The notes below the pieces were generated by a model. That model made no database searches, was not told the DNA's origin, and worked only from the letters and a program-made list of their open reading frames with translations. A stretch of DNA of 64,000 nucleotides. Origin: Planctomycetota bacterium. GTDB lineage: Bacteria > Planctomycetota > Planctomycetia > Planctomycetales > Planctomycetaceae. Numbering within the stretch: position 1 is the stretch's first letter; each line of letters opens with the position of its first letter. Positions 52,274 to 61,396 of this stretch are shown here, piece by piece. The DNA lies in the NCBI GenBank assembly GCA_018242525.1, contig JAFEBS010000034.1, positions 1 through 64,000 on the forward strand, written 5' to 3'. Position numbers and translations under genes: made by a program.

Positions 52274-53437
52274 ATGAAATACACGCGCGTTTATGTTGAT
52301 GCCATTGGATACGAGCTCGCCCCGGTGGTTGTGACTTCGACGGAAATTGAACAGCGGCTGGCTCCACTGTATGAGAAACTGAAGATTCCGGCCGGTCAGC
52401 TCGAAGCGTGGACCGGGATTGCCGAGCGCCGCTGGTGGCCGGCAGGCCACACGTTGACGGCCGGGGCCACCGAGGCGGCGCGACGTGCCTTGGAACACTC
52501 CAACGTCGCCTCACGTGACATCGGCGTGATGATCTATGCTGGCGTCTGCCGCGAACAGTTTGAACCGGCGACAGCCTGTGGTGTCGCCGCAAATTTGGGA
52601 ATCAGTCCCGATGCCGCCGTTTTTGATGTCAGCAATGCCTGCCTGGGAGTGTTGAACGGAATGGTGGATATTGCCAACCGGATCGAACTGGGACAGATTC
52701 GGGCGGGGATGGTGGTGTCCTGTGAAACCGCTCGTGAAATCATTGATTACACGATCCAGCGGCTGCTGGAAGACATGAATATGGAAGCGTTCACCAAGTC
52801 ACTCGCCACGCTCACCGGTGGCTCGGGAGCCGTAGCCGTTCTGCTGACGGACGGTTCGTTCTCGCGTGAGAAACAGCATCGGCTGCTCGGCGGGGTCACC
52901 AAGGCGGCACCCGAACATCATCTGCTCTGCCGCTGGGGGTTTGAATCGCTGCTTCCTGCGGCTGTGAACAAGGTGGATGCGATCCTGCCGCAATCGGTCA
53001 CTCACGCGAAGTTTGGCAGCCTGCTGCCTCAACTGGTGCAGCAGCGGGTGACGGGCCTGCTGCCAGCGCGCGTCTCGCATGCGTTTACACAGTTTATGCA
53101 AACCGATTCGATCGGTGTGCTGAAGTTTGGTGTCGACCTGGGTCTGAATACGTGGCGGGCTTTTCTGACAAAGGTCGGATTCTCCTCCGATGAGATCGAC
53201 AAGGTGATCTGTCACCAGGTCGGCAAGGGACACCGCGAACAGGTGCTGAACGCCCTGGGAATCTCACAGCAAAAGGACTTCTGCACCTACCCCTACCTCG
53301 GGAACATGGGGACCGTTTCGCTGCCGCTCACCGCCGCCATCGCCGACGAACGGGGCTTTTTGAACCGCGGTGACCGGGTCGGATTCCTGGGCATCGGCAG
53401 TGGTCTGAACTGCCTGATGCTGGCCCTGGACTGGTGA
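52274..53437 (+). CDS. oleA: OleA-type thiolase (3-oxoacyl-ACP synthase III family)
   Basis: A 387-aa thiolase-fold enzyme. In the ole pathway OleA condenses two fatty acyl-CoAs head to head into a beta-keto acid. The catalytic Cys123 is in VSNACLGVLNGM, the His in VICHQVGKGHRE and the Asn in YLGNMGTVSLPL. The adjacent Glu of GVCREQFEPATACGVA is in the region of the OleA-specific glutamate. Identification rests on the oleB, oleC and oleD neighbours in order on the same strand. ATG 52274 begins the domain; the ribosome site is poor. oleB follows 43 bases later. Confidence 0.92.
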   Translation: MKYTRVYVDAIGYELAPVVVTSTEIEQRLAPLYEKLKIPAGQLEAWTGIAERRWWPAGHTLTAGATEAARRALEHSNVASRDIGVMIYAGVCREQFEPATACGVAANLGISPDAAVFDVSNACLGVLNGMVDIANRIELGQIRAGMVVSCETAREIIDYTIQRLLEDMNMEAFTKSLATLTGGSGAVAVLLTDGSFSREKQHRLLGGVTKAAPEHHLLCRWGFESLLPAAVNKVDAILPQSVTHAKFGSLLPQLVQQRVTGLLPARVSHAFTQFMQTDSIGVLKFGVDLGLNTWRAFLTKVGFSSDEIDKVICHQVGKGHREQVLNALGISQQKDFCTYPYLGNMGTVSLPLTAAIADERGFLNRGDRVGFLGIGSGLNCLMLALDW

Positions 53438-53480
53438 TTGAGCAACGCATCGTCGTCAGGGTATTCATTCTCTTTTATTT

Positions 53481-54389
53481 GTGTGGCTGGTCAATTTCGT
53501 GACGATTCCATCAACTCTTCCCGGATACAACTTCACGCGGCATTACATGGATGTTGCCGGATTCCAGATGCATTACCTGGACGAAGGCCGCGGCCAGACG
53601 GTTGTCATGCTGCACGGCAATCCGAACTGGTCGTACTACTACCGCAATCTGGTCACAGCGCTGAGCGATCAATATCGCTGCCTGGTCCCCGACCACATCG
53701 GCTGCGGACTGTCGGACAAGCCGGGCGATGATCAGTACGAATATTCACTGGCCCGACGTGCCGCGGACCTGGAACTGTGGCTCGACAAACTGGAAGCAAC
53801 GCAGAATCTGACTCTGGTCGTCCACGATTGGGGTGGCATGATCGGAATGACCTATGCCACCAGGTACCCTGATCGCATTCGACGACTGGTCGTCTTGAAT
53901 ACCGGTGCCTTCCATCTGCCGCAGGCGAAGCCGGTGCCGTGGCAATTGCGGATGGCACGCGGCCCCCTGGGAGCGTTGCTGGTCCGTGGATTCGGGGCGT
54001 TCAGCCGTGGTGCGGTCCAATCGTGTGTGACGCGCCGGCCGATGTCGTCCGAAGTGGCACGCGCCTACTGTGCCCCGTATGACAGTTGGGCCAACCGCAT
54101 CGCCGTGCATCGGTTTGTCCAGGACATTCCCCTGCAGGCGGGTGATCGGGGTTACGACCTGGTTTCCCAGGTGGCCGACCGGTTGGAACTGTTGAAAGAC
54201 ATTCCGATGATGATCGGCTGGGGTGACCGCGATTTTGTATTTGACGCACATTTCCTGCAGGAATGGCAGCAACGATTCCCTGATGCCCAACTGCATCGCT
54301 ATCCCGACTGCGGACACTACATCCTAGAAGATGCCGGGGATGACCTGATTCCGTTGATTCGCAGCTTCCTGGATTCCCATCCGATTTGA
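53481..54389 (+). CDS. oleB: OleB-type alpha/beta hydrolase (beta-lactone decarboxylase)
   Basis: A 302-aa alpha/beta hydrolase related to haloalkane dehalogenases. OleB removes CO2 from the beta-lactone to give the cis-olefin. The nucleophile Asp116 lies in VVHDWGGMIG, the oxyanion region is HGNPNWSYYYRN, and the catalytic His is in CGHYILEDAGDD. The start is uncertain: GTG 53481 or GTG 53499; neither has a clear ribosome site, so coupling to oleA is likely. oleC starts 32 bases after the stop. Confidence 0.9.
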   Translation: MWLVNFVTIPSTLPGYNFTRHYMDVAGFQMHYLDEGRGQTVVMLHGNPNWSYYYRNLVTALSDQYRCLVPDHIGCGLSDKPGDDQYEYSLARRAADLELWLDKLEATQNLTLVVHDWGGMIGMTYATRYPDRIRRLVVLNTGAFHLPQAKPVPWQLRMARGPLGALLVRGFGAFSRGAVQSCVTRRPMSSEVARAYCAPYDSWANRIAVHRFVQDIPLQAGDRGYDLVSQVADRLELLKDIPMMIGWGDRDFVFDAHFLQEWQQRFPDAQLHRYPDCGHYILEDAGDDLIPLIRSFLDSHPI

Positions 54390-54421
54390 AGCCGCCAGCG
54401 GCGGGTGACTTTGGATCACAC

Positions 54422-56110
54422 ATGACCACCGTCAACATTGCGACTCATCTGCAGGAGATGGCACGACGGCAGCCGGAGCAGTCCGCCGTAATGCTGCCGG
54501 TTGGCCGTGCCGTCCAGGGGAAGTCGTCCTATACGACGCTGACGTATCACCAGTTGGACTGGATGAGCGACCGTCTGGCAGAGGAGTTCGTCAAACTGGG
54601 GGTGGGCCCTGGCGTCCGGACCGTGCTGATGGTTCCACCGTCGCTCGAATTCTTTGCGCTGACATTTGCCCTGTTCAAGGCCGGTGCGGTTTCCGTGTTT
54701 GTCGATCCCGGGATGGGAGTCAAAAACATTGGAAAGTGCCTGGCAGAAGCACAACCGGAAGCGTTCGTTGGGATCCCCAAGGCGCACTTCGCCCGCTGGT
54801 TGATCGGCTGGGGAAAGCCAACTCTGAAGCAGAACATTGCCGTGGGGCCGGGAGCCGGCTGGTGTCGGCTGCTGGGTCACATCACGACATGGGACGTGCC
54901 GGGATTCCTGCCGCCGGGTCACATGACTGAGTCGTCCGAATTCTCCATCGCCGCAACGACGGCTGCAGACACCGCTGCGATCTTGTTTACCAGCGGCAGT
55001 ACCGGTGTTCCCAAGGGAGCGGTTTATTCCCACGGAAACTTTGCCGCGCAGATTGAAATGCTGCGGACTGCCTTTTCGATCCAGCCAGGTGAAATCGATC
55101 TGTGTACGTTTCCGCTGTTTGCGTTGTTTGCTCCGGCACTCGGGATGACCGCGGTGGTGCCACGCATGGATTTCACTCGCCCGGCAACCGTGCATCCCCC
55201 GGAAATCGCCGATCCCATTCAACAACATGGCGTCGCCAACCTGTTTGGTTCCCCAGCCCTTTTGAATCGTGTTGGACGTTATTACGAGCGGGAAAACGTA
55301 CAGTGGCCGTCGATCCGGCGAATTCTGTCGGCGGGGGCGCCGGTGTCCGCAGAAATCATCGAACGCTTCGCCAGGCACCTGGCACCCGGCGTTCAAATTT
55401 ACACTCCTTATGGTGCCACCGAATCTTTGCCCGTCGCAGTGATCGGCAGCGACGAAATCCTGACAGACACCCGGCATGTGACGGCCCAGGGAGGTGGAAC
55501 CTGCGTCGGTCGGCCGGTGGAGGGGATTCAAGTTTCGATCATTCGCATCTCGGACGATCCGATTGAAAACTGGGACGACTCGCTGGTTCTGTCACCAGGC
55601 GAAATCGGTGAAATCGTGGTACACGGATTAAACGTGACCCAGGAGTATTTTCACCGTCCCGATCTGACGGCGCTTGCCAAGATTGCCGACGCCAAAGCCG
55701 GGCGATCGCGCCATCGGATGGGAGATGTCGGGTATCTGGATTCAAAGGGGCGTTTGTGGTTCTGCGGGCGGAAATCGCATCGAGTCATCACGGCCGATCG
55801 AACTCATTTCACCGAACCAGTCGAAGGAGTTTTCAATACGCATCCGGCGGTTTTTCGGACGGCTCTGGTCGGTGTTCGGCGCAGTGGCGGAATTGAACCT
55901 GTGCTGTGCGTCGAACGTGAATCGGCTCACCGGCGGGATCCGACGGAATCCCTGACGAGGGAATTGAAGGAACTGGGAGCCCGCTTTGAACAGACCCGTC
56001 CGATCCAGACGTTTCTGTATCACGATGCATTTCCGGTCGACATTCGACACAATTCCAAAATCTTCCGCGAAAAGCTGGCAGTCTGGGCGGAGGAGCAAAT
56101 GAAAACGTGA
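54422..56110 (+). CDS. oleC: OleC-type AMP-forming ligase (beta-lactone synthetase)
   Basis: A 562-aa member of the ANL superfamily. OleC turns the beta-hydroxy acid into a beta-lactone with ATP. P-loop AILFTSGSTGVPKGAVYSH, the core motif YTPYGATESLPVA, and GRSRHRMGDVGYLDSKGRLW with the hinge Asp. The C-terminal lysine-containing segment includes VDIRHNSKIFREKLAVWAEEQ. ATG 54422 is the domain start; the frame is open to 54386. A short zinc-ribbon gene begins 46 bases after its stop, then oleD. Confidence 0.93.
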   Translation: MTTVNIATHLQEMARRQPEQSAVMLPVGRAVQGKSSYTTLTYHQLDWMSDRLAEEFVKLGVGPGVRTVLMVPPSLEFFALTFALFKAGAVSVFVDPGMGVKNIGKCLAEAQPEAFVGIPKAHFARWLIGWGKPTLKQNIAVGPGAGWCRLLGHITTWDVPGFLPPGHMTESSEFSIAATTAADTAAILFTSGSTGVPKGAVYSHGNFAAQIEMLRTAFSIQPGEIDLCTFPLFALFAPALGMTAVVPRMDFTRPATVHPPEIADPIQQHGVANLFGSPALLNRVGRYYERENVQWPSIRRILSAGAPVSAEIIERFARHLAPGVQIYTPYGATESLPVAVIGSDEILTDTRHVTAQGGGTCVGRPVEGIQVSIIRISDDPIENWDDSLVLSPGEIGEIVVHGLNVTQEYFHRPDLTALAKIADAKAGRSRHRMGDVGYLDSKGRLWFCGRKSHRVITADRTHFTEPVEGVFNTHPAVFRTALVGVRRSGGIEPVLCVERESAHRRDPTESLTRELKELGARFEQTRPIQTFLYHDAFPVDIRHNSKIFREKLAVWAEEQMKT

Positions 56111-56156
56111 TTCGATGGTGGCATAATCCTGGCGAACAATGCCTCAAGGATTCACC

Positions 56157-56384
56157 ATGCGCGACGAAGATGATGACGATTGGGACGAGGACACAGACGA
56201 CGATGGATATGTTCCGTGTCCCTATTGTGGGGAATCCATGTACGAAGACGCGGGATATTGTTCGGCCTGTGATCGCTGGATCACCCGCGAAGACACTCCA
56301 CAACGGACCCTGGCTCCGTGGATGGTGGTGACGATTCTGGGATTGGTGGCGATGATGATTTTGAGTGCGTTGTGTTTGCTCTGA
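56157..56384 (+). CDS. Small zinc-ribbon membrane protein inside the ole cluster
   Basis: A 75-aa protein. Acidic N-terminus (MRDEDDDDWDEDTDDD), a four-cysteine knuckle CPYC (21-24) and CSAC (35-38), then a single membrane segment at about 54-75 (PWMVVTILGLVAMMILSALC). The AAGGA ribosome site ahead of ATG 56157 has ideal spacing. It lies between oleC and oleD on the same strand. The family is unknown. It may be part of the ole transcript and could tether the pathway enzymes to the membrane, but a chance location cannot be excluded. Confidence 0.75.
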   Translation: MRDEDDDDWDEDTDDDGYVPCPYCGESMYEDAGYCSACDRWITREDTPQRTLAPWMVVTILGLVAMMILSALCLL

Positions 56385-56451
56385 CGCCAGCGATCGGATG
56401 TCGATCGGATAATCGCCGATGGCACTCGGTCTATCTCGGGCTATCCGTGTG

Positions 56452-56479
56452 ATATCCGTGTTTCATCCGTGGTCGTTAG
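56452..56479. repeat. Family D single arm upstream of oleD
   Basis: ATATCCGTGTTTCATCCGTG followed by GTCGTTAG is the right arm of the palindrome at 21265-21328 with slight change. The opposite arm is missing. It separates the zinc-ribbon gene from oleD. Confidence 0.65.
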
Positions 56480-56521
56480 TAAAACATTCAGGCTGGGACG
56501 ACAATTGCGAACGGGAGCGAC

Positions 56522-57526
56522 ATGCGGGTATTGGTTACCGGTGGTGGCGGTTTTCTGGGAAAGGCGATCGTTACCCGGTTGCGTTCTTCGGGTGTGGACG
56601 TGTGCAGCCTGTCACGAGGTGACTACCCGGAGCTCCAGGCCTTGGGGGCCGAGTGCCTCCGTGGTGACGTCGCCGATGCCGACACGGTGCTACGAGCGGC
56701 CGCCGGTTGTGAGCTGGTCTTCCACGTCGCCGCCCGGGCGGGCGTGTGGGGACGCTACGAAGACTATCATCGGGCCAATGTTGTCGGCACAGAAAACGTA
56801 TTGGCCGCCTGTCGGTTTCACCAGATCCCCAGGCTGGTCTACACCAGTTCACCCAGTGTCGTGTTCAACGGACAGGACGAGATGGGGGCCAATGAATCAG
56901 TGCCGTATCCACAGACCTATTTGACGCACTATCCTCAGACGAAAGCCATCGCAGAACGAGCGGTCCTGCAAGCCAACGGTGAAACGCTGTCGAATGGCGG
57001 TCGGCTTTCCACGGTCGCGCTGCGACCGCACTTGATCTGGGGACCGGGTGACAACCATCTGCTTCCACGGTTGATCGAACGGGCCCGCCAGGGGAAGTTG
57101 CGCCGCGTCGGTACGGGGACCAATCTCGTCGACACGGTTTACATCGACAACGCCGCCGACGCTCATTTGCTGGCGGCGGAGAAACTGAGCGCCGATTCAC
57201 CAGCGGCCGGCAACGCCTACTTCATTACCAATGGCGAACCGCTTCCGCTGTGGGATCTGATCAATCGCATGCTGGCCTGTGCCGATCTGCCACCCGTCCA
57301 GCGAAGGATTTCGGCCGGGGCCGCGTATCTGGCCGGTTCCATTCTGGAAGCCGTCTACCGGTGGACGGGTCGCACCGACGAGCCCCCGATGACGCGATTT
57401 GTCGCCCGGCAATTGGCAACTGCGCACTGGTTCGACATCACGGCGGCCAGGAAAGACTTGGGGTATGCCCCGAAGGTGACGGTGGACGAAGGGCTGCAGC
57501 GGCTGGCGGACTGGTTACATCAATGA
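56522..57526 (+). CDS. oleD: OleD-type NAD(P)-dependent reductase
   Basis: A 334-aa short-chain dehydrogenase of the 3-beta-HSD/epimerase type. OleD reduces the beta-keto acid from OleA to the beta-hydroxy acid used by OleC. Motifs: MRVLVTGGGGFLGKAIVTRL at the N-terminus, GDVADADTV, VFHVAARAGVWG, and YTSSPSVVFNG. The catalytic Tyr and Lys are in THYPQTKAIAERAVL, and RPHLIWGPGDNHLLPRL follows. ATG 56522 starts the Rossmann strand. Its placement after oleC completes the ole pathway. Confidence 0.92.
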   Translation: MRVLVTGGGGFLGKAIVTRLRSSGVDVCSLSRGDYPELQALGAECLRGDVADADTVLRAAAGCELVFHVAARAGVWGRYEDYHRANVVGTENVLAACRFHQIPRLVYTSSPSVVFNGQDEMGANESVPYPQTYLTHYPQTKAIAERAVLQANGETLSNGGRLSTVALRPHLIWGPGDNHLLPRLIERARQGKLRRVGTGTNLVDTVYIDNAADAHLLAAEKLSADSPAAGNAYFITNGEPLPLWDLINRMLACADLPPVQRRISAGAAYLAGSILEAVYRWTGRTDEPPMTRFVARQLATAHWFDITAARKDLGYAPKVTVDEGLQRLADWLHQ

Positions 57527-57527
57527 C

Positions 57528-59906
57528 TCACTTCCTCAGAAACAGTTCGCTCGCCACGACTGCGTGGACCAGTGACCGCAGACCGTAATCGGACTCCTTT
57601 GTCGCAGCCAGGATCTGATCCACGATCTTGTGATCGCCGAAACCGACCGGTTGACCTGTCGCATATGTCACCAGTTTTTCGGTGACACATCGTGCGATCT
57701 GTTCTGGATGCTCCAGCAGCAGCTTCTTAAATTCCGCCGTGTCTGCAAAGGGACGACCGTCTGGAAGCTTGTCTCCGGTTTCCACAACGGAGCCCAGCCC
57801 GTACTGCCAGGCCGCCAGGTACTTGCCCAGCGGCCCGGTGCGATTGTTGACCCAGTCTTTTCGGTCCGCGACGACTCGGTATCGATCCCGCCAGCCACCT
57901 ATGACATCGTAGTTCTCCAATGCAAACCCCGGCGGATCAATCCGGGCGTGACAGCCGGCGCAGTTCTCCGTCGCACGGTGTTTGGCAAGTTGTTCGCGGA
58001 TCGTCGTCGCCCCCCGGATGTCCGGTTCGACGGCGGGTACATTCGGGGGAGGCGGCGGAGCGGCCTTGCCAAGAATATGGTCCAGTACCCACGCGCCACG
58101 CAGCACGGGACTGGTCGAGGTCCCGTTGGCGGTGACCTTCAGAATGCTTGCGTGAGTCAAGACGCCGCCACGGTGATACTCGGGTTTCAGCTTCACCTTG
58201 CGCAGGGCGACTCCTTGGACATCCGGAATCCCATAGTGCGTGGCGAGCCGCGCGTTCAGGATCGTGAAGTCTGAGTCCACAAAGTTGCGGACGCTCAGGT
58301 TCTCTTTCAGCAGTTCCTCGAAAAACAGTTGTGTCTCTTTCAACGAGGACCACTGCAGCAATTCTTCGTATTCCGGGTACAGGGTCTTGTCGGGAGTGGT
58401 GGCATTGATTTCCCGCAGACTCAGCCATTGCCCCGTGAAGTTCGCCGTGAACTCTTTGGCCTTTGGATGCTTCAACAACCGCTCCACCTGCGCCTTCAAG
58501 ACCGCAGGTTCGTGCAGCTCATTCTTTTCTGCCAGTGCCAGCAGTTCCTGGTCGGGCATGCTACTCCACAGAAAGTACGACAACCGCGAAGCCAGGGCAA
58601 AGTCATCCAGATCCCCTGTTGATTCCTGGAAATACAAGAACTTCGGTGATGCCAGGACCGCCTTCAAGCCGGCTCGCAATGCTGTTTCGTAGTTTTGGCC
58701 CGACTCCAGCAACGCCGCCACCAAAGCGACAAATGGCTTTTCTTCCCCCTCGGCGACGCGACGCCGGAATGCCCTTGGCAGCAGGTCACGCAAGATCTGT
58801 TCGGCATCGGCCAGGGTACCGGTCCTCGGATCCGAACTGCCGAAGACCCGGCGATAGCTTTCGGTCGGCCAGACTTCGGGAAAGGGACCTTCAACTTCAA
58901 TCCAGTGAATCTTGAGCCCCGGTCCGGGATAGTCGGGCATCGTCTCATGCTTCAGATAGACGAACGGCAGGGCGACCGGCGTCACCTTGATCGTGTCATT
59001 CTTCGCCAGCAGTCTCTCTTCGAATTCGATCACGCCCGGTTGACCCGGCGGCGCGTCGAAATAGCCCAAGTGCCGCGTCGGGTTCCCACTGACAACAAAA
59101 TTCCCCAGCAGAACCGCCATAGGCAGCGGGGCCTCCGAATTGTGAGCCGACGCCGAAATCCGAAAGCGATACCGACCGGGCGCCGAGGCTCGAAACTTCC
59201 GCAAATCCGTTGCCGAATCCCCGCTGTTACGAAACAGAATCACCCCGTCGTCCCGCTTCCAGACCCCGGCCACGAACCAGGACGGCAGCGAATCGTATAG
59301 ATCGAACCGCTCGGTCTTGCTCTCCAACGTGTGGACCGGAACGAGGGCCGCATTCAACACCGCATCGGCCGCCTCCAGGTACCGTTCCATGAGCACGGGC
59401 GAGATATTCAAAGACGCTCCCACATTATCAAACCCGTGTGAAACGGCATCCTCCGGCAGCATCTCTTTCACGGAGACCTGAACATCAAACAGGTCCCGCA
59501 CGGTGTTTTCGTATTCCGTACGATTCAGCCGCCGCAGCACCACCCGCCCTTCAGCCCGCCGCGCCGCAGCAACGTCATCCAATTTCGAGGAAATCAGCCT
59601 GGCAACTTCCGCAACACTTTCGGGCTTTGGCTGCGGCTCCGTTGCAGGTGGCATCTCTCCCGACTGAATCCGTGTCACAATCTCACGCCACCGCTCGAAC
59701 GTCGATGGCTGAGTCAGATCCCCGTCCAGCCGATCCACCCGCAAATCTGCCTTGGCAGTATCGGGGCCATGACAGTCGAGACAGTATTCCTGGAAGAAGG
59801 AAGCGGTCTCGTGAAGTGGCGATTTGGGACCGACAGGCACTTCAGCGGCCCCCGTTGGCAGACACGACGTCAGTATTCCCAACAACAGGGCCATTCGACG
59901 ATTCAT
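57528..59906 (-). CDS. PSD1-type protein (DUF1587/1592/1588/1585)
   Basis: A 792-aa secreted planctomycete-specific protein. Signal peptide MALLLGILTSCLPTGAAE. Near the start is a cytochrome-like CxxCH (QEYCLDCHGPD). The DUF1587 region (LRRLNRTEYENTVRDLFDV) is followed by carbohydrate-binding-like beta structure, DUF1595/1592 (LPRAFRRRVA, LASRLSYFLWSSMPDQELL), DUF1588 with ENCAGCHARIDPPGFALENY, and DUF1585 at the end (HPEQIARCVTEKLVTYATG). Such proteins are normally paired with DUF1501-type partners; here the neighbour is a Gfo/Idh gene. Electron transfer in the periplasm is suggested by the heme motifs but unproved. ATG 59906 starts the signal. Confidence 0.92.
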   Translation of the reverse strand: MNRRMALLLGILTSCLPTGAAEVPVGPKSPLHETASFFQEYCLDCHGPDTAKADLRVDRLDGDLTQPSTFERWREIVTRIQSGEMPPATEPQPKPESVAEVARLISSKLDDVAAARRAEGRVVLRRLNRTEYENTVRDLFDVQVSVKEMLPEDAVSHGFDNVGASLNISPVLMERYLEAADAVLNAALVPVHTLESKTERFDLYDSLPSWFVAGVWKRDDGVILFRNSGDSATDLRKFRASAPGRYRFRISASAHNSEAPLPMAVLLGNFVVSGNPTRHLGYFDAPPGQPGVIEFEERLLAKNDTIKVTPVALPFVYLKHETMPDYPGPGLKIHWIEVEGPFPEVWPTESYRRVFGSSDPRTGTLADAEQILRDLLPRAFRRRVAEGEEKPFVALVAALLESGQNYETALRAGLKAVLASPKFLYFQESTGDLDDFALASRLSYFLWSSMPDQELLALAEKNELHEPAVLKAQVERLLKHPKAKEFTANFTGQWLSLREINATTPDKTLYPEYEELLQWSSLKETQLFFEELLKENLSVRNFVDSDFTILNARLATHYGIPDVQGVALRKVKLKPEYHRGGVLTHASILKVTANGTSTSPVLRGAWVLDHILGKAAPPPPPNVPAVEPDIRGATTIREQLAKHRATENCAGCHARIDPPGFALENYDVIGGWRDRYRVVADRKDWVNNRTGPLGKYLAAWQYGLGSVVETGDKLPDGRPFADTAEFKKLLLEHPEQIARCVTEKLVTYATGQPVGFGDHKIVDQILAATKESDYGLRSLVHAVVASELFLRK

Positions 59907-59979
59907 AAAGCGCTTTCCACGGTCACCGGCGCGGTGAGGGAGGCCTGATGAGAATTGGATGGAATTCACACCAGGGCTC

Positions 59980-61269
59980 CTAAACAACCGGTTCCCAACC
60001 CTTCCGGTATTCCCGGCCCCAGAGTGCGTCCGCGTCCTTGTCCCCGACGATCTTTTTTATCGCGGGATCAAAATTCAACGTGCGGCCGAGCTTGTACGAG
60101 ATGTTGCCCAGGTGGCACAGCAACGTGCTCTTCTGACCTTCCTCGATCTCGGAGTTGGGTGTCTTCCCGGTCCGGACACAGTCCAGGAAGTTGGCGATAT
60201 GCTCCTGTTCGCCACCCGCACCCGAACCCTTGCCGGTTTCCTCGCCCTTCAAATTGTAAATCTTGTAGCCGGGATCGACGATGTGTAGCGTGCCTTCGGT
60301 CCCGTAGAAGATCACCATGCTGTGCTTTTCTTCGCGACGAGGCAGACAACTGCTGACTTCCCACGTGCAACCCTTGTCACCGAATTGGAAGTATGCGACA
60401 CCCGTATCAGGTGTTTCCTGATCGTCGTCGTAATGGTAGCGACCGCCGTTGAAGCTGACCTGAGTGGGATAGTCGACTCCCAGGCCCCAGCGGGCCACAT
60501 CCAGCGAGTGAATCCCGTTGTTCGCCAACTCGCCACCGCCCCAATGCCAGCGCCAGTGCCAGTTGTAATGGACGAGGTTGTCGACGTACGGCCGTTCGGG
60601 GGCCGGGCCCTGCCACATGGAAAAGTCCAGTGTTTCCGGGACGGGGACTTCTTTTCCTTTGCCGATCGAAGGCCGGTTGGCGTCGTACCAGCACCGAGCC
60701 ATCAGCACCTTGCCAATCGCCCCCTCCTTCAACTTGGCAATCCCCTCCTGAATCCCCGGCCAGGTGCGTCGCTGATTGCCCATCTGCACGACTCGCTTGT
60801 ACTTCCGGGCGGCTGTCACCATCAATTCCCCCTCGCGGGCATTGTGGCTCCCGGGCTTCTCCACGTAGACATGCTTCTGGGCCGAGCAGGCCAGGATCGT
60901 CGCCGGGGCATGCCAGTGATTGCAGGTGGCAATGAAGACGACATCCAGCTTCGGATCGTCGAGCATGCGTCGGAAATCGGTAATCCCCTCTGCCTTGGCT
61001 CCCTTGCTGGCGACCGTCTTCATCGCCAGATCCAGTCGCTTCTGGTCAACGTCACAGACATAGTTCAGCTTGATCCCCTTGGAATTCAGCACCGCGTTGG
61101 CGTGTGCCATCCCGCGTCCCGTGCCGATCACTCCCGCGGTCAAATCCTGGCTCGGGCTTTCCTGGGCCGAGACGCGATTGAACATCGCAGGGGCGAGTGC
61201 CGCAGCCGCGACCAACGTGCTCGATTGCAGAAATTGACGGCGGTCCAGGGATCCAGCGAGTTCAGTCAT
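59980..61269 (-). CDS. Tat-exported Gfo/Idh/MocA oxidoreductase, copy 2
   Basis: A 429-aa homologue of the protein at 18314. The Tat signal is LDRRQFLQSSTLVAAAALAP. Rossmann motif AGVIGTGRGMAHANAV, then NHWHAPATILACSAQKHVYV and EKPGSHNAREGELMV. The C-terminal domain includes WHWRWHWGGGELANNGIHSLD. It shows higher similarity to the usual planctomycete form than the first copy does, judged by eye. ATG 61269 has AAGGAG at good spacing; ATG 61272 overlaps too closely. The PSD1-type gene follows 73 bases downstream on the same strand, suggesting a shared envelope pathway. Confidence 0.92.
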   Translation of the reverse strand: MTELAGSLDRRQFLQSSTLVAAAALAPAMFNRVSAQESPSQDLTAGVIGTGRGMAHANAVLNSKGIKLNYVCDVDQKRLDLAMKTVASKGAKAEGITDFRRMLDDPKLDVVFIATCNHWHAPATILACSAQKHVYVEKPGSHNAREGELMVTAARKYKRVVQMGNQRRTWPGIQEGIAKLKEGAIGKVLMARCWYDANRPSIGKGKEVPVPETLDFSMWQGPAPERPYVDNLVHYNWHWRWHWGGGELANNGIHSLDVARWGLGVDYPTQVSFNGGRYHYDDDQETPDTGVAYFQFGDKGCTWEVSSCLPRREEKHSMVIFYGTEGTLHIVDPGYKIYNLKGEETGKGSGAGGEQEHIANFLDCVRTGKTPNSEIEEGQKSTLLCHLGNISYKLGRTLNFDPAIKKIVGDKDADALWGREYRKGWEPVV

Positions 61270-61396
61270 CATGGCTCCTTCAGTCGCGAAGTTCAGGATG
61301 TTTCGGCATCGGACTGTTAAAGGTTACCAGCGTCGCGCGAAATTCCCAATCGACCGGGAAGCCCGAATGATTCACTGACGTGACTTACGTCCCCGT

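Noticed and set aside
53481..54389. Haloalkane dehalogenase
   Set aside because: The Asp nucleophile and fold fit, but its position between oleA and oleC makes OleB much more likely.
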